A stretch of DNA of 64,000 nucleotides from Sodiomyces alkalinus F11 (GCF_003711515.1 NW_021167094.1:321002-385001); one strand, 5' to 3'. Shown: positions 45,847 through 59,119, counted from the stretch's first letter. The notes: a model not told the origin generated them from the sequence alone. A program made the numbers and translations.

Positions 45847-48800
45847 GTTATAAGCCTGGTTCATAACGCCTAAAACGATAGATATTAATAAGGCTACCCC
45901 TATTCTACTATAAAGAAGTAATCACGTCTATATAAGCACTCTTAAATAACTACTATCGACCTAATTAGAGTAATTAAGAGATTAATTAACCTACCTATTA
46001 ATTAACTAACCGATAAACGATAATCTAGTAAAGATATCTTCTAACGTATCTAATGCCGAATAGAAGGCGGCCGCTACCACCCTTATTAACTAAATGGATT
46101 AGGCAGTTTAGGAGCGCGCCGTACATGGTAAATCGGCCTCCTACTAGGATAATTACCTTAATCTAAAGCTAAGCGATAAGGAGGCTAACGCCTATCTCCT
46201 CCCTATACCTATACTACTTAACGTTCGTAAATACGAAGCCCTCGCCGTGGACCCTAACACGGAGGAGGCCACGGCTATTACCGTCACGGCTACTTTTTCT
46301 TCTACTATCACGCTAGAGGGCGATAAGGCTATGGATACTATAGAATCCACGGCTACTACGGCCGTTACCACGGCTACCGGTAAAAAGAAGACGGCCGCCC
46401 GCTATAAGGCTACGGCTATAGCCGTAACGAAAAAGCCCCTGACTAAGACGCCTACGTCTATTAACGACCTCTCTAAAAAGGGGCGTACGTATTACCTATA
46501 AGACCGCCGCGTATACGGCGAGGAAAAGGCAGACTATAACGCGTAGTAGAAGGAATTTAACAAGGTATATTCCTATATCGAAGGAACTATCTATACTACG
46601 TTATATAACCTCCTCGCCTGGCTATAGGATAATACCGTAAATAATCTATAGGCCTAGATTACCCTCCTACACGCGCACGTAGGACCGATACCTATAGACC
46701 TCTATAAGGAAGCCCTGGTCCTATACCGACGATACACTATGCCTATAAAGGCTATACCTAAGGATATAGACGCCTAGGTAGTAAACTAGAAAATAGCGAT
46801 AATATACTATAAATATATAGGCGTTATAGAGCTATTAAGCGCGGACTATTAGGCGGAAGACGTGTTAAAAGCTATTAGACCTATCGCCTAGGAATAGAGT
46901 AATAACTACCTAGTAAATAACTACGATAAGATTACGGAAAACGAGCTAACGATTAACGACTTTATAAAGACTCTATATACGGTTCTTAGTAATATAAAGA
47001 GCCTATAATCCACCGCTATAAAGCCTAGAGTTAGGAGAGGCTTTAATACCCTTAGGAACCTCCCCGATACCAAGGATACTGCTAATAACGATAATAATAA
47101 GAAGCGCCCTTATAGTAATATATCCGTAAAGGCTATCCCTCCCGTAATAAGGAGGCCTTACGAGATATATAAGAACACCTATACTGCCGCCGCCTATTAG
47201 TACGTAAGGCCGGATATACGCCCTTATACCTGGCGTGTCCTTGAAGATATTATAAAGGTCGCGGAAAAGAAGATACGTATTTATAGTTTTAAAAGCCGCG
47301 TGGATACCGCGATATAGAAGAGGCGGGAAGTAATAGCTGCTACCGCTAATAAGATATAGGAAGTCTAGGAAGATTAACTCTATAATACTACGCCTACTAC
47401 TATAGTTTATAAAGACCTGTCCGTCACTATAACGGGGAGACTAGGAGCCCCCCTAACCTAAGGGGTAGCGTGTCGTTATACGACGATACTATTAAGATTA
47501 TAATAAGAATAGGGAATATCCCTTTCTATTAACTAAGCCAGAGCGCTATTACACTATGCGATCCTAGACTTAGGATCGTTAATCTATATCTTTAATAATT
47601 AAGGCCGTTTTACGGCCGTTAGACCACCCACGGTTAATTTATTAACGCTTTAGGTGGGTACTTATAAGGCTCTTATCCTCGGATACGGAGATATTAAGCT
47701 ACGTGTATAATCCCTAGCAGGTACGAAAAGGCTACTATGCCTCCGTAACGTTATATACTATACGGAATTCGTCACTAATATCGTCTCGGAACGCTAGCTA
47801 CGCCTATAAGGCTACCGCTAAGACACCGTAAACGATACTATTATTAGCTCTGCCGATAACCGGCCTATCTATAAGCTACTAGATATCCACGGCTAGTATA
47901 TAATCGAGCGCGCGGAAGCCACGGCCGCTACCACGTTCGCGGTCTTAGTAAGGCACCCCCGCGATAACCCGTATAGAAGATCACGATAACCGTGGTAACC
48001 GTAGAAGACTACGGTATAACGGTAGTATAAACGCCTCGGCTATTACGGCACCGATACTCTCGTAAAGATCGTCGACGCTACTTAAGGGGTAAAGATAAAG
48101 GGACTACGTATAACGGACTATAACGCGTATAGATAGTCGTAAATGCCTACGTAGATCCGGCGGATACTATCCCTTTACCCGTTAAAGCCCGGAGAGGCCC
48201 TAGCTATTAATTTTTATAATCTAGAAAAGGCGGAGTAGTTAGCGGGCGGACTATATAAGTCTATTATATTCGTTATAGATATATATATAGGTTATACGTG
48301 GGATTACTATTTGTAGAAGAGAGACTAAGGCTCTATCCTACACACTCTAAAGGACGTTTTTACCCTGCTTATGACCTAATTCGACGTTAGGCTACGCGTT
48401 CTACGGGCCGATTCTAAGATATTTTAGCACTTAGAAGTCGTTACTTTCCTCGCTGCTAAGGAGGTAGAAGGCTAGCCGTCGATATTATATTTATAGGATT
48501 AGAACGGCGTTATAGAACGGATTAGAGGTATCGTTAAGAAAAGGGCGAGGGCTATAAGGATTAGAGCTAATCTGCCTATATCTATTTGGCCTAAGATCTT
48601 TAAGACTACTATATATCTGTATAATAGAATGCTACGATATATTAACGACTAGAAGATACTATACGAAGGCCTGCGCGGCCGTTAACCTAACCTTACGTAC
48701 CTGCGAGCTTATAGCTATAAAGCCTTTATAAAAACGCGCGATACCTAAGCTAAAAAGAACCGCCTATAAAGGCTAGAACCGAAGGTATAGATCGGCTATC

Positions 48801-48959
48801 ACGTCGGATATTACTCCTCGAATAGCTTCTGTATTTAGCTACTATACCTAACGGATATTATTACTATAAAAGACGTAGTCTTTAACGAAGATAAGATATT
48901 TAACGGTAGGATTAAAACGCTATAAGCTATAGCTTCCGCTAAGAAAATCGGGGAACGCC

Positions 48960-49420
48960 TATAATCTATCTGTATTACCTATACCACGACCGCGAATAGG
49001 CTGCTATTATGGGGTATAGCTATAAACGTATTAGATCTTAAGTCGGAAGACTCTTACGCTACCGCTATTACTTCAGATAAAGGCGAGGCCGTCGCTATTA
49101 CTATAAGAGAGGCTACTACTATTATTATAGACTACACCGCTATTACTACGGGTACCGTTATTACTACGGATACTACTATTACTATAGGAGAAGACTATAC
49201 CACTGTTATTACTACAGGTAAAGGCGACGCCACCGCTATTACTACGGATAAAGGCGAGGCTATCGCTATTACTACGAGAGAGACTACTACTATTACTATA
49301 GACGAGGTTCTAAATCTATAGCCTAATAACTAGGCTATAGATTTAGAACCTTATAACTCCGACGCCACCGCTATTACTACGGGAGAGGCTACTGCTATTA
49401 CTACGGATACTTCACGGTTT
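48960..49420 (+). repeat. Degenerate Thr/Ile-coding repeats in copia pol
   Basis: GCTATTACTACGG-like words recur about every 30-60 bp, coding Ala-Ile-Thr-Thr strings in the spacer between integrase and RT. Copies vary, often with GATAAAGGCGAGGC between them. Confidence 0.6.
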
Positions 49421-51688
49421 ACTATTACGAGGTTTAAACCGTTTCCCACGCCTTTAAGATCCCCTAAAGATCCCGCGCGTGCGTTCCTTATAGCGTTAGC
49501 GATGGTTAGGGGCGCTAAAGTGGAAGAACACCATAACCACTAACGGATACCTATAGGTGCCCCTAGGGGGTGCCTATCGGCTATACTCCTGTCGGCCGCG
49601 CGCCTATTACCCGCGCGCCTATTTATCGCGAGAACCATCGCAAGTATATACACGACTAAGAAGGTCTAGAATAATAACGCCTAAAAGGCGTTCTTTAACG
49701 CTAGCAGGACTTATAACCCTATATGCACGAGGAAGTAAGCTATTAATAACGACGATATCGGTGTTATAGATTCCCCTTATACCTCTTAGCCGCTATCGCT
49801 ATTATACGTAACCCGCGAGGATCTCCCGCCTCTATTAAACCACCACCACGATATACGCCTTTATCCGTTACGGGAGCGGTGGTTATAGACTAAGGGGGAA
49901 CATCTTAAGGGGCACTAATAGATAGGCTACTAATAGGAGGTAGGTAGTAATCAGGCTAATAAGTAATAAGTCCTCGCCTATAAATAGGTATACACCTATA
50001 AATTTAATAAGGAGGGCACCCTCCTTAAGTATAAGGCACGCCTTATAGTCCGAGGCGATTAGTAAAAACGGTTAGAGACTAAAGATAACTACGCCGTAAT
50101 GCTAGCCTCGCAGTCCTTCCGTATACTCATAGCGATCGCCGCCCGGTTTAACCTAAAGATAAGGCAGTTTAACGCTATTAACGTGTTCGTTAACACTAGC
50201 CTTAAGGAAGAGGTGTTTATAAAGATACCGTAAGGCTACGAAGTACTAGGTATGGTCCTGCTACTGCGGAAAGCCCTCTTCGGCTTAAGGGTATCGTTAC
50301 TACTATAGTAAGAGGAATTTAGCGGCACGCTATAGAGGATAGGATTCACGGCCGTGCCTAATAACCCCTATATTATACTCCGCGACGGTTTAATCCTATT
50401 CTTCTACGTCGACGATATCGGACTTATCTACTATGGAGATCGTAAGGCGGACGCCGATAACCTCGAGGCCGCCCTTAAGCGAAGCTATAGGTTATTAGGA
50501 GGCGAAGAAATCCGTTAGTTCCTGGGAATTAAGGTCCTAAGGAATAGAGCTACCCGAAGGTTATAGCTGTTATAATCCTCCTATATAGAGAAGATCGCGG
50601 TTAAGTACTACGTAGATATACTCTGCCAAAAACCACTAAAGGTCCCGTTATTAATAATAGAGCCGCTAATACCCCGCGACGGTATACGCGTATCGATTCC
50701 CGAGGTCTATTAGTATTAGGGTATAATCGGTTCTATCCTATACGCTGCTATCGTGATAAGACCCGATATCGCGTTCGCCTATTCGAAGCTTTCCTAATAT
50801 AACGTTAACTCCTCCTCTAACTATCTTAAGAGGGCTTAATAAGTGCTGCTATTCCTGTACTATATAAGATACTACTACCTAGAATTCGGCGGGGATAGGC
50901 TCTTTCTGATAGTAAGCGACGCGTCCTTTAGGGATAATCCAGACCGTAAGAGTTCGTAAGGATATACGATAAAGCTCTTCGGTGGCACCGTTAACTAGAA
51001 AGCGGGTAAATAACCGACGGTCACGACGTCGTTAATAGAATCGGAACTACTCGCTCTTATTAAGGCCGCTAAAGAGATGTTATTCGTTAGCCGGATATTA
51101 AGGATTTAGAGCTTTAGCTGGACTAATAATAGCTATAGCTATACTACGATAATTAATAGACTATTAACCTCGTTAATAAGAAGGTATAATGCCTGCGGAT
51201 AAGGCTACGGCACGTTGATATATATAATTAGTAGGCGCGCTAGTTAGTATAATAAGGTCTCTTTAAGGTTACGTATGTTAACACGAAGGAGATAATCGCA
51301 GACGGATTAACGAAGACACTACCGGAGGCGGGGATTAAAAGACTATAGCAATAGCTTAATTTAACTAATTAAAAGGATCGTATCGAGTAGTCTAAACGAC
51401 TACACGAAGAGATTAAACGCGCTAAAGCGGCCGTAACGAAGGCCCCTAAGGGCGTGGTAGATCCGATAGATATAGATCTAATTAATCAGATCCGGCTAAT
51501 CAGAATCGAGGAACTAATTAAGATAGAATTAAATTAAACGGTTAAATAGGACGGATTTAGATCCTTTTTACGAGGGCGTTTTCCCTTAACTATTGATTTT
51601 ACGATAGAAAAGTTAAGAGCGTTTAGTTTAAACCGAAGCCTCTAATTAGTTAGTTAACCTGGGAAGACCCACCTTAACTAAGGGGGTG

Positions 51689-51970
51689 TGTCGTATAGGC
51701 AGGACCACGATATAGTCTATAGGGGATCTAGGGGGGATCTACTCTATAACTAAGGGCTCCGGATATCGGGGACTTCGGGTATTAGGATATAATAAGGGTG
51801 GATACCGGAAAAGTCCGGATAGGATCTAAATGATATGGTACCTATAACAGAGTCTTCACCACCCAAATAAGGGCATAAGAGACTCTCTCAGATATAACTG
51901 GATATAATACACACACACGAGATTTCTGCTCTACTAAGTTAATCATTCAAGTGCCTTTTGACGTGCGACA
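51689..51970 (+). repeat. 3' LTR of copia element
   Basis: 282 bp beginning TGTCG and ending CGACA, a 5-bp inverted end with the usual TG...CA. It is about 20 bp longer than the 5' copy because of a small extra segment near 51775-51800. Less mutated than the 5' LTR. Confidence 0.85.
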
Positions 51971-52690
51971 GCTATTATTACTCGGCGTTAAGCTGAGGAA
52001 GTTACCGACGCCCGCTAGAAAACGGCGGAAGATATCCACGAGAGGCTTAATAGTATAGAGTCGCTCCTTAAGTAATTCGTCGGGCTATAGTAATAGCGTC
52101 TTACCGTCGAGTAAAAACGCCTTAATATTAAATAGTAATACCTTACATTACACGAGCGCGACCTCGCGGCCTAACAGCGGACGGCTACTGCTTTCGAGTA
52201 GATAGCCGCTCTTAACCTGGCCTAGGCTTAGGCCTAGGAAGACCTGCCTACACCCTTAGGGTCTGCCTTAGCCCCCGCGAGGGTTAGCTTTATAGATGAC
52301 GATATATTTAGTAACGGTGGCTTTGCGTAACCTTAAGGCTTTATACCGTAAGGTCCTTAGGGCCCGCCGGACCCTTATAAAGTGCCCGACGATAACGACG
52401 TGGTGCCGACCTTATTAGTGAAGAAGGGTAAGGGGAAGAAGGCTTTAACGCCCTCGACTCCTTTATTAGGGAAGAAGAAGAAGAAGTAGAAGGCGAAGGC
52501 GCCTCTGTCTTTTTATCCTTTGATACTATCCGCGGGTAGTAGGTAAGAGGGGGTAACGGCGGCTGCTACTACGGGGCAGAGCCAGGTATATATAGAGGAT
52601 AATAGTAACGAGGTGACTGGGCGGGAGCCTACCCCTCTAGACGATAAGTTAGTGGGGTTTAAGGATGCTCTAAAGAGGCTATAATAGTAT
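51971..52690 (+). pseudogene. Remnant coding segment of unidentified element
   Basis: A plus-strand frame broken only by TAG or TAA at likely Gln/Trp sites reads a helical, Gln-rich segment (RLNSIESLL, then QRLTVE), a Pro-rich linker, a Lys-rich stretch (KKGKGKKALTPSTPL) and an acidic end (EPTPLDDKLVGFKDALKRL) before a double stop. It looks like the C-terminal part of a transposon protein, perhaps a gag or a transposase tail. It abuts the copia 3' LTR, so the copia may have inserted into it. Family not identified. Confidence 0.45.
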
Positions 52691-52946
52691 ATATAGAGGA
52701 ACGGTTGTTTTTTTTTAGGTTTTTTATCAGCCTTCGTGTTGGGTTTTTCCTTTTCTTTTTTTTAACTAGCTTTAGGGTATTCCTATCGTAACACTAACAG
52801 TTCTAACTATGCTTCGCTGTGATATAATCGTATTCTATTATAACGGTTAATTAAGGGGAAAAGTGGTAGTAAATAGGATTTAAGGGCGATAAGCTATTAT
52901 GCTAAAGGAATAAGAACGGGGTCGGGGGCGTTATGCCCGAAAAGGA

Positions 52947-53045
52947 ATAGAGGTCGGAAGTAGAACGCTTAAAAAAAGGAGAATAGAGGTTAAGAGTAGA
53001 ACGCTTTAAAGGAAGAAAGTAGGAGGTCGAGGGCAGAACGCTTAA
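52947..53045. repeat. 36-bp tandem repeat, three copies
   Basis: TAGAGGTNNNAGTAGAACGCTT-like units start near 52948, 52984 and 53020. They lie downstream of the chromodomain in the presumed 3' untranslated part of the gypsy element. Confidence 0.75.
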
Positions 53046-53118
53046 ATAGAAGAAAATAGGAGGAGAGGTGATAGTGCCTATATAGTCCCTGTCTGGATTA
53101 AGGGGGGGTCCCTGCCTA

Positions 53119-53230
53119 AGAATTTATCTCTATAACCCACTAAAGGGTTTCCTAGGTTAATATAGCCGATACGGGGATAGTGTATAAACCTAGTTAGTTC
53201 CTAGTAGGAATATTATAGGAACCTATATAG
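53119..53230. repeat. Copy A of a ~100-bp intra-element repeat
   Basis: Shares AATTTATCTCTATA, CTAAAGGGTTT, AATATAGCCGATAC and AACCTATATAG, in the same order, with 56733-56826. Copy A has an extra segment in its second half. Confidence 0.75.
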
Positions 53231-54639
53231 TCCCCTGTTAGCCTCGCTTTAAAATAGGCATCGATAAGTTCGTCAGGGATATTCCGTTTTAGCTCCTAGG
53301 TATTCTCCTTATCGCTATACCCTGCCTATTTGATAAGGTATTAACGTCGCTTACCCTAATATCGGTGGGTAAGGATAGCTTTAACCTTATACTTGTCCGA
53401 GTCCGGTTCGACGTTAACCACGGGTGGCTCCGGCTATAACCTATCGCGGGACCTCTATAGTTCTAGCAGGGAAACCGGGAAGACGTTATAAATCCTTATG
53501 CCTTTTAGGAGGTCTAATTAGTAGGCTAGGCTATATATACCGATAATCTTAGTAACCTTATAATGTCCGATAAACTTATCACTAAGCTTTTTAGAGGGCC
53601 TTTTCTATCGGATATTCTTCGTAGATAGTAAGACGTACTCGTCTACCTTAAACCTCCGCTAGGTATAGCCGTTATTATAATACCGTTTATAGGAAACCTG
53701 CGCCCTTTTAATAAGGTCCGAGATAGATCGGCGCTAGGCTATAGGGTGTTCTGCTTAGGTCTTGGCTTTAGCGGCGCGGGCCTCGCCTGCCCTCGGGAGC
53801 TATACTTTATTAGGGCCTTAGGGGTTATACCCTATTAATGTATCGGCGGGGGTATAACGTATCGTAGAATGCCACGCCGTATTATAGGTGAATTCTGCGA
53901 GCGGTAGTCGGTTAACCTAGTTATCCTATTCCTGCGAATAGAATACACGTAGGTAATACTCGAGGTTTTAGTTCTATCGCTCCGTTTATCTATCCGTCTA
54001 CGGGTACCACGCTATAGATAGGCGTTATATAGTGCCGAGGTAGCGATATAAAGTTTCCTAAAAACGACTCGTAAATAACACCCCGCGATCGGACATAATA
54101 CTATCGGGTAAGCAAAAGGTACGGAAGACGTGATACTATAAAGACTTAGCGAGCCCCTCGGCTATTAGGCTACTGCTTAAGAGGATATAAATCGAGTACT
54201 TTATTAGGCGGTATACTACTATAAGGATAGTATCCTGTTTTCTATTTATAGTCGCGCTATAAACCGGCGGTAGGCCCGTGATAAAGTTAATAGATATCTC
54301 TATAAAGGGGCACTAAGGTACTAAGAGACTCGCTAGCTCGCTATATAGCTTATAGTACCGCGGCTTAGTACGTTAATATATAGTATAGGTAGGTATAAAC
54401 TGCCGTATATCGTGTAGGAGATAGTCCTAGAAGTAAAAGTCCGATATCCTCTTAATAGTCCTTATAACCCTATAATAACCCACGCTAAGTCTATTATAGA
54501 AACACTATAGGACCTTTTATCGGAGGCTAGAGTCGTCTAGTATAAAAACGCGATTCTTAAAACGAAGGATACTATTACTCCTAGACTAATATCTGTACGT
54601 GGTATCGTTACCGTGGCCCTCGCGCTATCTAGTGTAAAA

Positions 54640-55262
54640 AGGGTTATCCGCTTACGCCTCTGCCACCTCTTCTAATAAGGTAAGGGAATTAAGAGCGGGA
54701 AAAACGGGGTTAGACTCGGGGGCAGTACGAGAACTATGCTAGTTCCTGATAAGGCCTAAAATAAAACGCCTTAATATAGGCTCTAGAAAAGAATTATCCG
54801 CTTACGTCTTAACTACTAACGTGGGAGGGGCGGGGATAGATATTAGGGTAGCACGGAGACTACGCTAGTTCCCGGTATAGCCTAATATAAAATGCCTCGA
54901 ATAGGACTCTAAGACGGAATAAGGATTATCCGCTTATATCTTTACTACTCTTTCCGGCAGAATAGGAGGAGCGGGGTCTAAAGAAAGGTTATCCGTTTAC
55001 GTCTTGACTACTAAGGTAGGAGGAGCGGGAAAATTATAATCGGGGCTATTATAGGAACCACACTGGTTCCCGACCTAGCCTAAAATAGAACGCCTCGAGA
55101 AGAACTCTAGGATAGAAAAAGGATTATCCGTTTATATCTTAACTACCTTTTCCGGTAAGATAGGAGGAGCGGGGATATTAGAACCGGGGGTATTACGGGA
55201 ACTATACTAGTTCCCTATATACCTTATTATAAAACGCTTCGAAAAAGACTCTGCCGCCTTAG
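54640..55262 (-). repeat. Tandem repeat in gypsy pol between RNase H and integrase
   Basis: Five copies of a 132-150-bp unit start at about 54644, 54794, 54926, 54989 and 55124, each opening with TTATCCG on the plus strand. One copy is only 63 bp. On the minus strand the unit codes a Pro-rich word (PAPPILPEKVVK) and FSKRFI-like residues. The unit lengths are multiples of three, or close to it, as expected for in-frame expansion in a polyprotein. Confidence 0.8.
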
Positions 55263-56732
55263 CCCGGTTAGTAACCAGGGCGCGCTTATAGAGCGTATAT
55301 TAGGGCTTCCTTAATAACCTATCCGTAGGGTTTAATATCCCTGGGCGGTACTGAATCTTAAAATTAAACGGGGCGAGCTCCTTAAGCCACCGTGCGTGCT
55401 ATCCCTTAAGCTTCGGCTTATCTAATAGATGACAGTGGTTTAAATAGTCTATTAGGACTATAATAGGGCTTTGACTATAGGCGACGTAGTGCCGCTACGT
55501 ACGAAAAGACTCGATAATAGCTATAAGCTTGGAATCGGGTATACTGTAATTAAGCTTAGCTCTACGTAGCTTACGGGATATAAATGCTATAGAGCGCTAT
55601 AGACTATCCTTGAGTTGACTGATAATAGCGCCGATAGTAAAGGTAAAAGCGTCGGGCTCGATACGTATAGGTAGGGCGGGGTTAAAGTGTTATAGGACCG
55701 GTGCCTTCTAAAATAATAGCTTTATTTCTTCGAACATATCCCGGGCCTGCTAGGAAAGCACGAGGATCCCTGCGTGGCTACTAGTGGGTCCTCCTTTAAG
55801 ATAGTCTATGAGAGGGGTAGCGACCTTAGAGTAGTTCCGAATAAAACGTCTATAAAACCCCGTAAAGCCTAGGAAGACCTATATCTTCTTAACACTATTA
55901 GGGAGCTCCTAATCACGGATAGCCTTAACGCGGGATAGGTCTATACGTACCCTATTTAGACTGTAGATAAAACTAAGGAATTCCACGTCTCTAGTCTTAA
56001 ATTCGCACTTATCGGGGTTAGCATATAGGGACTACTACCTAAGCCTTGTAAGAACCTCGCGGACGTGCACGCGGTGGGTGGCTAGGTCTTTACTATAGAT
56101 AAGGATATCGTCGAGGTATACGACGTAAATAATATTAATAAGGCCCGTTAACGCTTATTTAATATAGTGCTAAAAGCTTGCGGGGGCGTTCGTGAGGCCG
56201 AATAGTATTATAAGATACTCGTAGTGGCCGTATTTCGTCCGGAACACCGTCTTCTACTTATCGCCCTCCCGAATCCGTAACCGATAATACGTATCTTTAA
56301 GGTCTAGCTTAGTATAGCACTACGCTAACGATAACCGATCTAGGATTTCGTGGATTAGGGGAAGGGGGGTATAGTCCTTGATTATCACCTTGTTTAACCC
56401 TCTATAGTTAATATAAAGACGTAGCTTACTACCCTTCTTAGGAATAAACAGAATAGGGGCACCGGCTAGACTAGTGGATAGTCTAATCTAGCCTTTCGCG
56501 ACGGTATCCTATAGATACTAATATAGCACCTTAAGCTCTTATACGGCGAGGGGGTAAATAGAACTATAGGGAGGCTTCTTCCCTTCCTCGATCTTAATAG
56601 CGTGGTTCTGTTACTAGTACGTTAGTAGGCGGCTGGCGTTCTTAACGTTAAAAACGTTAGCGAAATCTTAATACTATTCTAGTAGCGTGGGGGTAACGGG
56701 ATTATCGTCTAGGCTAAGGGGGGCCCTATTCT

Positions 56733-56826
56733 CCGAGAATTTATCTCTATATCCTACTAAAGGGTTTTCTAGGCCGTTAAGGCCAATATAGCCGATACAT
56801 GGAACCCGCATAGAACCTATATAGGT
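56733..56826. repeat. Copy B of the ~100-bp intra-element repeat
   Basis: Direct repeat of 53119-53230, lying between the protease and RT regions of the gypsy element. Same orientation, separated by about 3.6 kb. Confidence 0.75.
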
Positions 56827-59119
56827 TAAAGTAAGGATAGACTTAGCTTATCTAACTACCCTACGTAGTTCTCTCGGTAATATGACTATACTAAGCTCTG
56901 CGTAGGTTAAGAGATAGGTCTACGTGCTATACTACTAATTAATATTAGGGTTAACGGCTATAAGCCACGGCCTCCCTAAGATAATCTTTACGCCCTAGGG
57001 ATCGAGGTCTATAATATAAAACTCGACGCGCTGTATTTTCTTCCGATCCTAATAGTCGGTGGTGGTAATAATCCTATAGAGGGACCTAAGGGTTATCTTC
57101 GTTTATCCTTCCGTAATCCAGGACACCGGGATCGGGGACCCCTTAGGGACCTAACTAGGTCCTAGGAGGGACTGATCTAGCACGTTGATATCGGCGCCTC
57201 CGTCGAGGAGGGCAGACGTCTATACCTATCCCCTACCTCGGCGAAAGGATACGCGTGCTCCTACTAGTATAGTAGTAAGGGTAGTCCGAGGCGGGTATAG
57301 TTCCTAAGGCACTTTGCCCGTGACACGGCTGACTATAGGGCGAGATATAGATACCGGTTAGGTATTCGGGTTACTATTACTTATGCTCGAGCGCTACGCC
57401 CGAGGGCTAGGGTATATAGTGGCGTAATGCCCCCTTTAGTTATAGTTATAGTAAGTGATAGAGTCGAGGTACGATAACTATTTAGGGCGTATAGGGTAAT
57501 TAAAGGTAGGTGTAGGTGTAGATATAGGCGCGGATGTAGGGGTAGACGCGGGGGTACTGATGGAACCGTGGGTGGTTATCTAGGGTCTATAGCCGGGGGT
57601 ATACGAACGGACACGACGTTATTAGGTGGAGGACTAGAAGTCTATTCGAGCGACGGATAGTCCGTCGTTAACGGTTAGAGCTTCCGCTCGGCGGTAGGCC
57701 GGGGCTAGGTCCTAGTAGTCCTTAGGAACCCCTATAGATACTATATAGTCCCGAATAGGTAGGAGGACCCTTATTAGCATTATCTAAATCCTCTACTAGT
57801 TAGGGAGTTCGCCTAGTAGTTCCGACTCTAGGGCTTCCTACCGTTATATAAATTTAGCGTAGGACTCTCCCTCTCTTTAGGATAAGATAGATTCGCTCTG
57901 GATCTATACCGCTACCTCTCGTAGGCGGGTGTCGTTATCGTTAACTTACTAGGATAGCCAGGCTTATAGCGCGGCCTAGCTGACTCTATTAGAGTCGCTA
58001 TCGTACTTATATCGTAGCTCGGCCTACTAGCGTTCCTTTAGATAGTGGGGGAGACACGATATAACGAAGTAGTTCTTCGCGGCGTCCGTGGGGAAAGACT
58101 AAGAGTCTAGGTCAAACCGTTGATTTATCTCCTAAATAAACGTGCGATCCTTAGCCTAGGATACCCTATCCTATTTTAGTAGGGAGAAATTAAACTTAGC
58201 CTATATAGCGGATCCGTGTATAGATAATGTTATAGATATATCGTGAGTATGCTAGGATCCCGATAGGGTTACGATAATACGACGCCGAGGTTCTGCTATA
58301 CGATAGTGGGTAATATCGGCCGGGTTAGGATTAATAGCGGCGGCGGCGGTAATAGCGGCGGTAGTGTCTGCCTCCAGCTTAGTAAGGTACGCGAGCTTAC
58401 GCTTACGGTGGTTCTATACCTCTATCTATTTAACGCGTTTATCTAGGTATTCCTCCGTTAGCATGGCTAGGTTAACGTTTATATACGGGGGCAGGTTAGG
58501 GTTATACGCGGGTCCCGTCGTGGTTATAGGAGGAACGGGGACGGCGATAGGGGTAGAGGCAGTAGTAGAGGTAGTGCTAGCGATAGAAGCAGGTATAGGG
58601 GCAGGAATAGGTGCCGGTGCGGTAGTAGAGGTAGGAGCCGTGTTAGTTCCCGGCGTGTTCCCGTCGTATCCCTCTTCGGCGTCCTCTATAAAGGCGGTCT
58701 CGCTATCGCGGAGCTATCGCTTAAACTGACTAGTAGCCTCGTTAAAATCGAAGGTAGGGTTATTTATTTCGTGATAGTTAGATATCTTAGTAACTCTCCT
58801 TAACGGTCTTCGCACCTTTAGAGGGTAGAGCGATTAAAATATTAAATGGGTAGTCGTAAAGAGTGAAAAGGTAGGGTTAAGTAAGGAATTAGGTGTGATC
58901 ACGATAGAATTATAATAGGGTTAAAACGTAGGAGTAGCTAAAGAATTAGATTAATCGCTAGCCTCCCTATCTAAAGGGGAGGCTCCTCCGCTCCTTAAGA
59001 CTACGTTCCGCTACTCCTCGAGGACTACTTATTTGCTTCCTCGAGGGCTGCCTTATTTACTTCAAGGGATTATTCTGTTTGCTGTGTGATAACTGCTTTG
59101 TTTATGCCTTAAGGGGTCT

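Larger units (their letters stand above)
45586..51970 (+). mobile_element. Ty1/copia LTR retrotransposon, RIP-inactivated
   Basis: Two long terminal repeats (45586-45846, 51689-51970) bracket about 5.8 kb in the same strand. Order gag, protease, integrase, RT, RNase H is that of copia. A gag N-terminal part stays open at 46247-46501, Thr/Ala-rich. RT is recognisable at 50040-50470: residues such as ASQSFRILIAIAARF, RQFNAINVFVNTSL and the catalytic FYVDDI at about 50402-50419. RNase H follows at about 50980-51070 with KQPTVTTSLIESELL-like residues interrupted by TAG and TAA. A purine tract just before the 3' LTR is the likely plus-strand primer. Many stops at Gln and Trp positions make it dead. 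Confidence 0.85.
52800..58960 (-). mobile_element. Ty3/gypsy chromovirus, RIP-inactivated
   Basis: Read on the minus strand, order is gag (about 58900-57350), protease region, RT, RNase H, integrase, chromodomain. RT is marked by YLDDI at about 56125-56110. The chromodomain at about 53350-53285 reads YLIK, stop for Trp, AGYSDKENT, stop for Trp, E, the canonical chromodomain core. Chromodomain-bearing integrases target heterochromatin, which fits the location. Frames are broken throughout. LTRs were not identified with confidence; likely ends are near 52.8 kb and 59.0 kb. Confidence 0.8.

Noticed and set aside
58364..58729. 121-codon plus-strand frame with Gly/Val/Ala-rich repeats
   Set aside because: Lies antisense to the decayed gypsy gag region; the repeats are the complement of gag low-complexity sequence.
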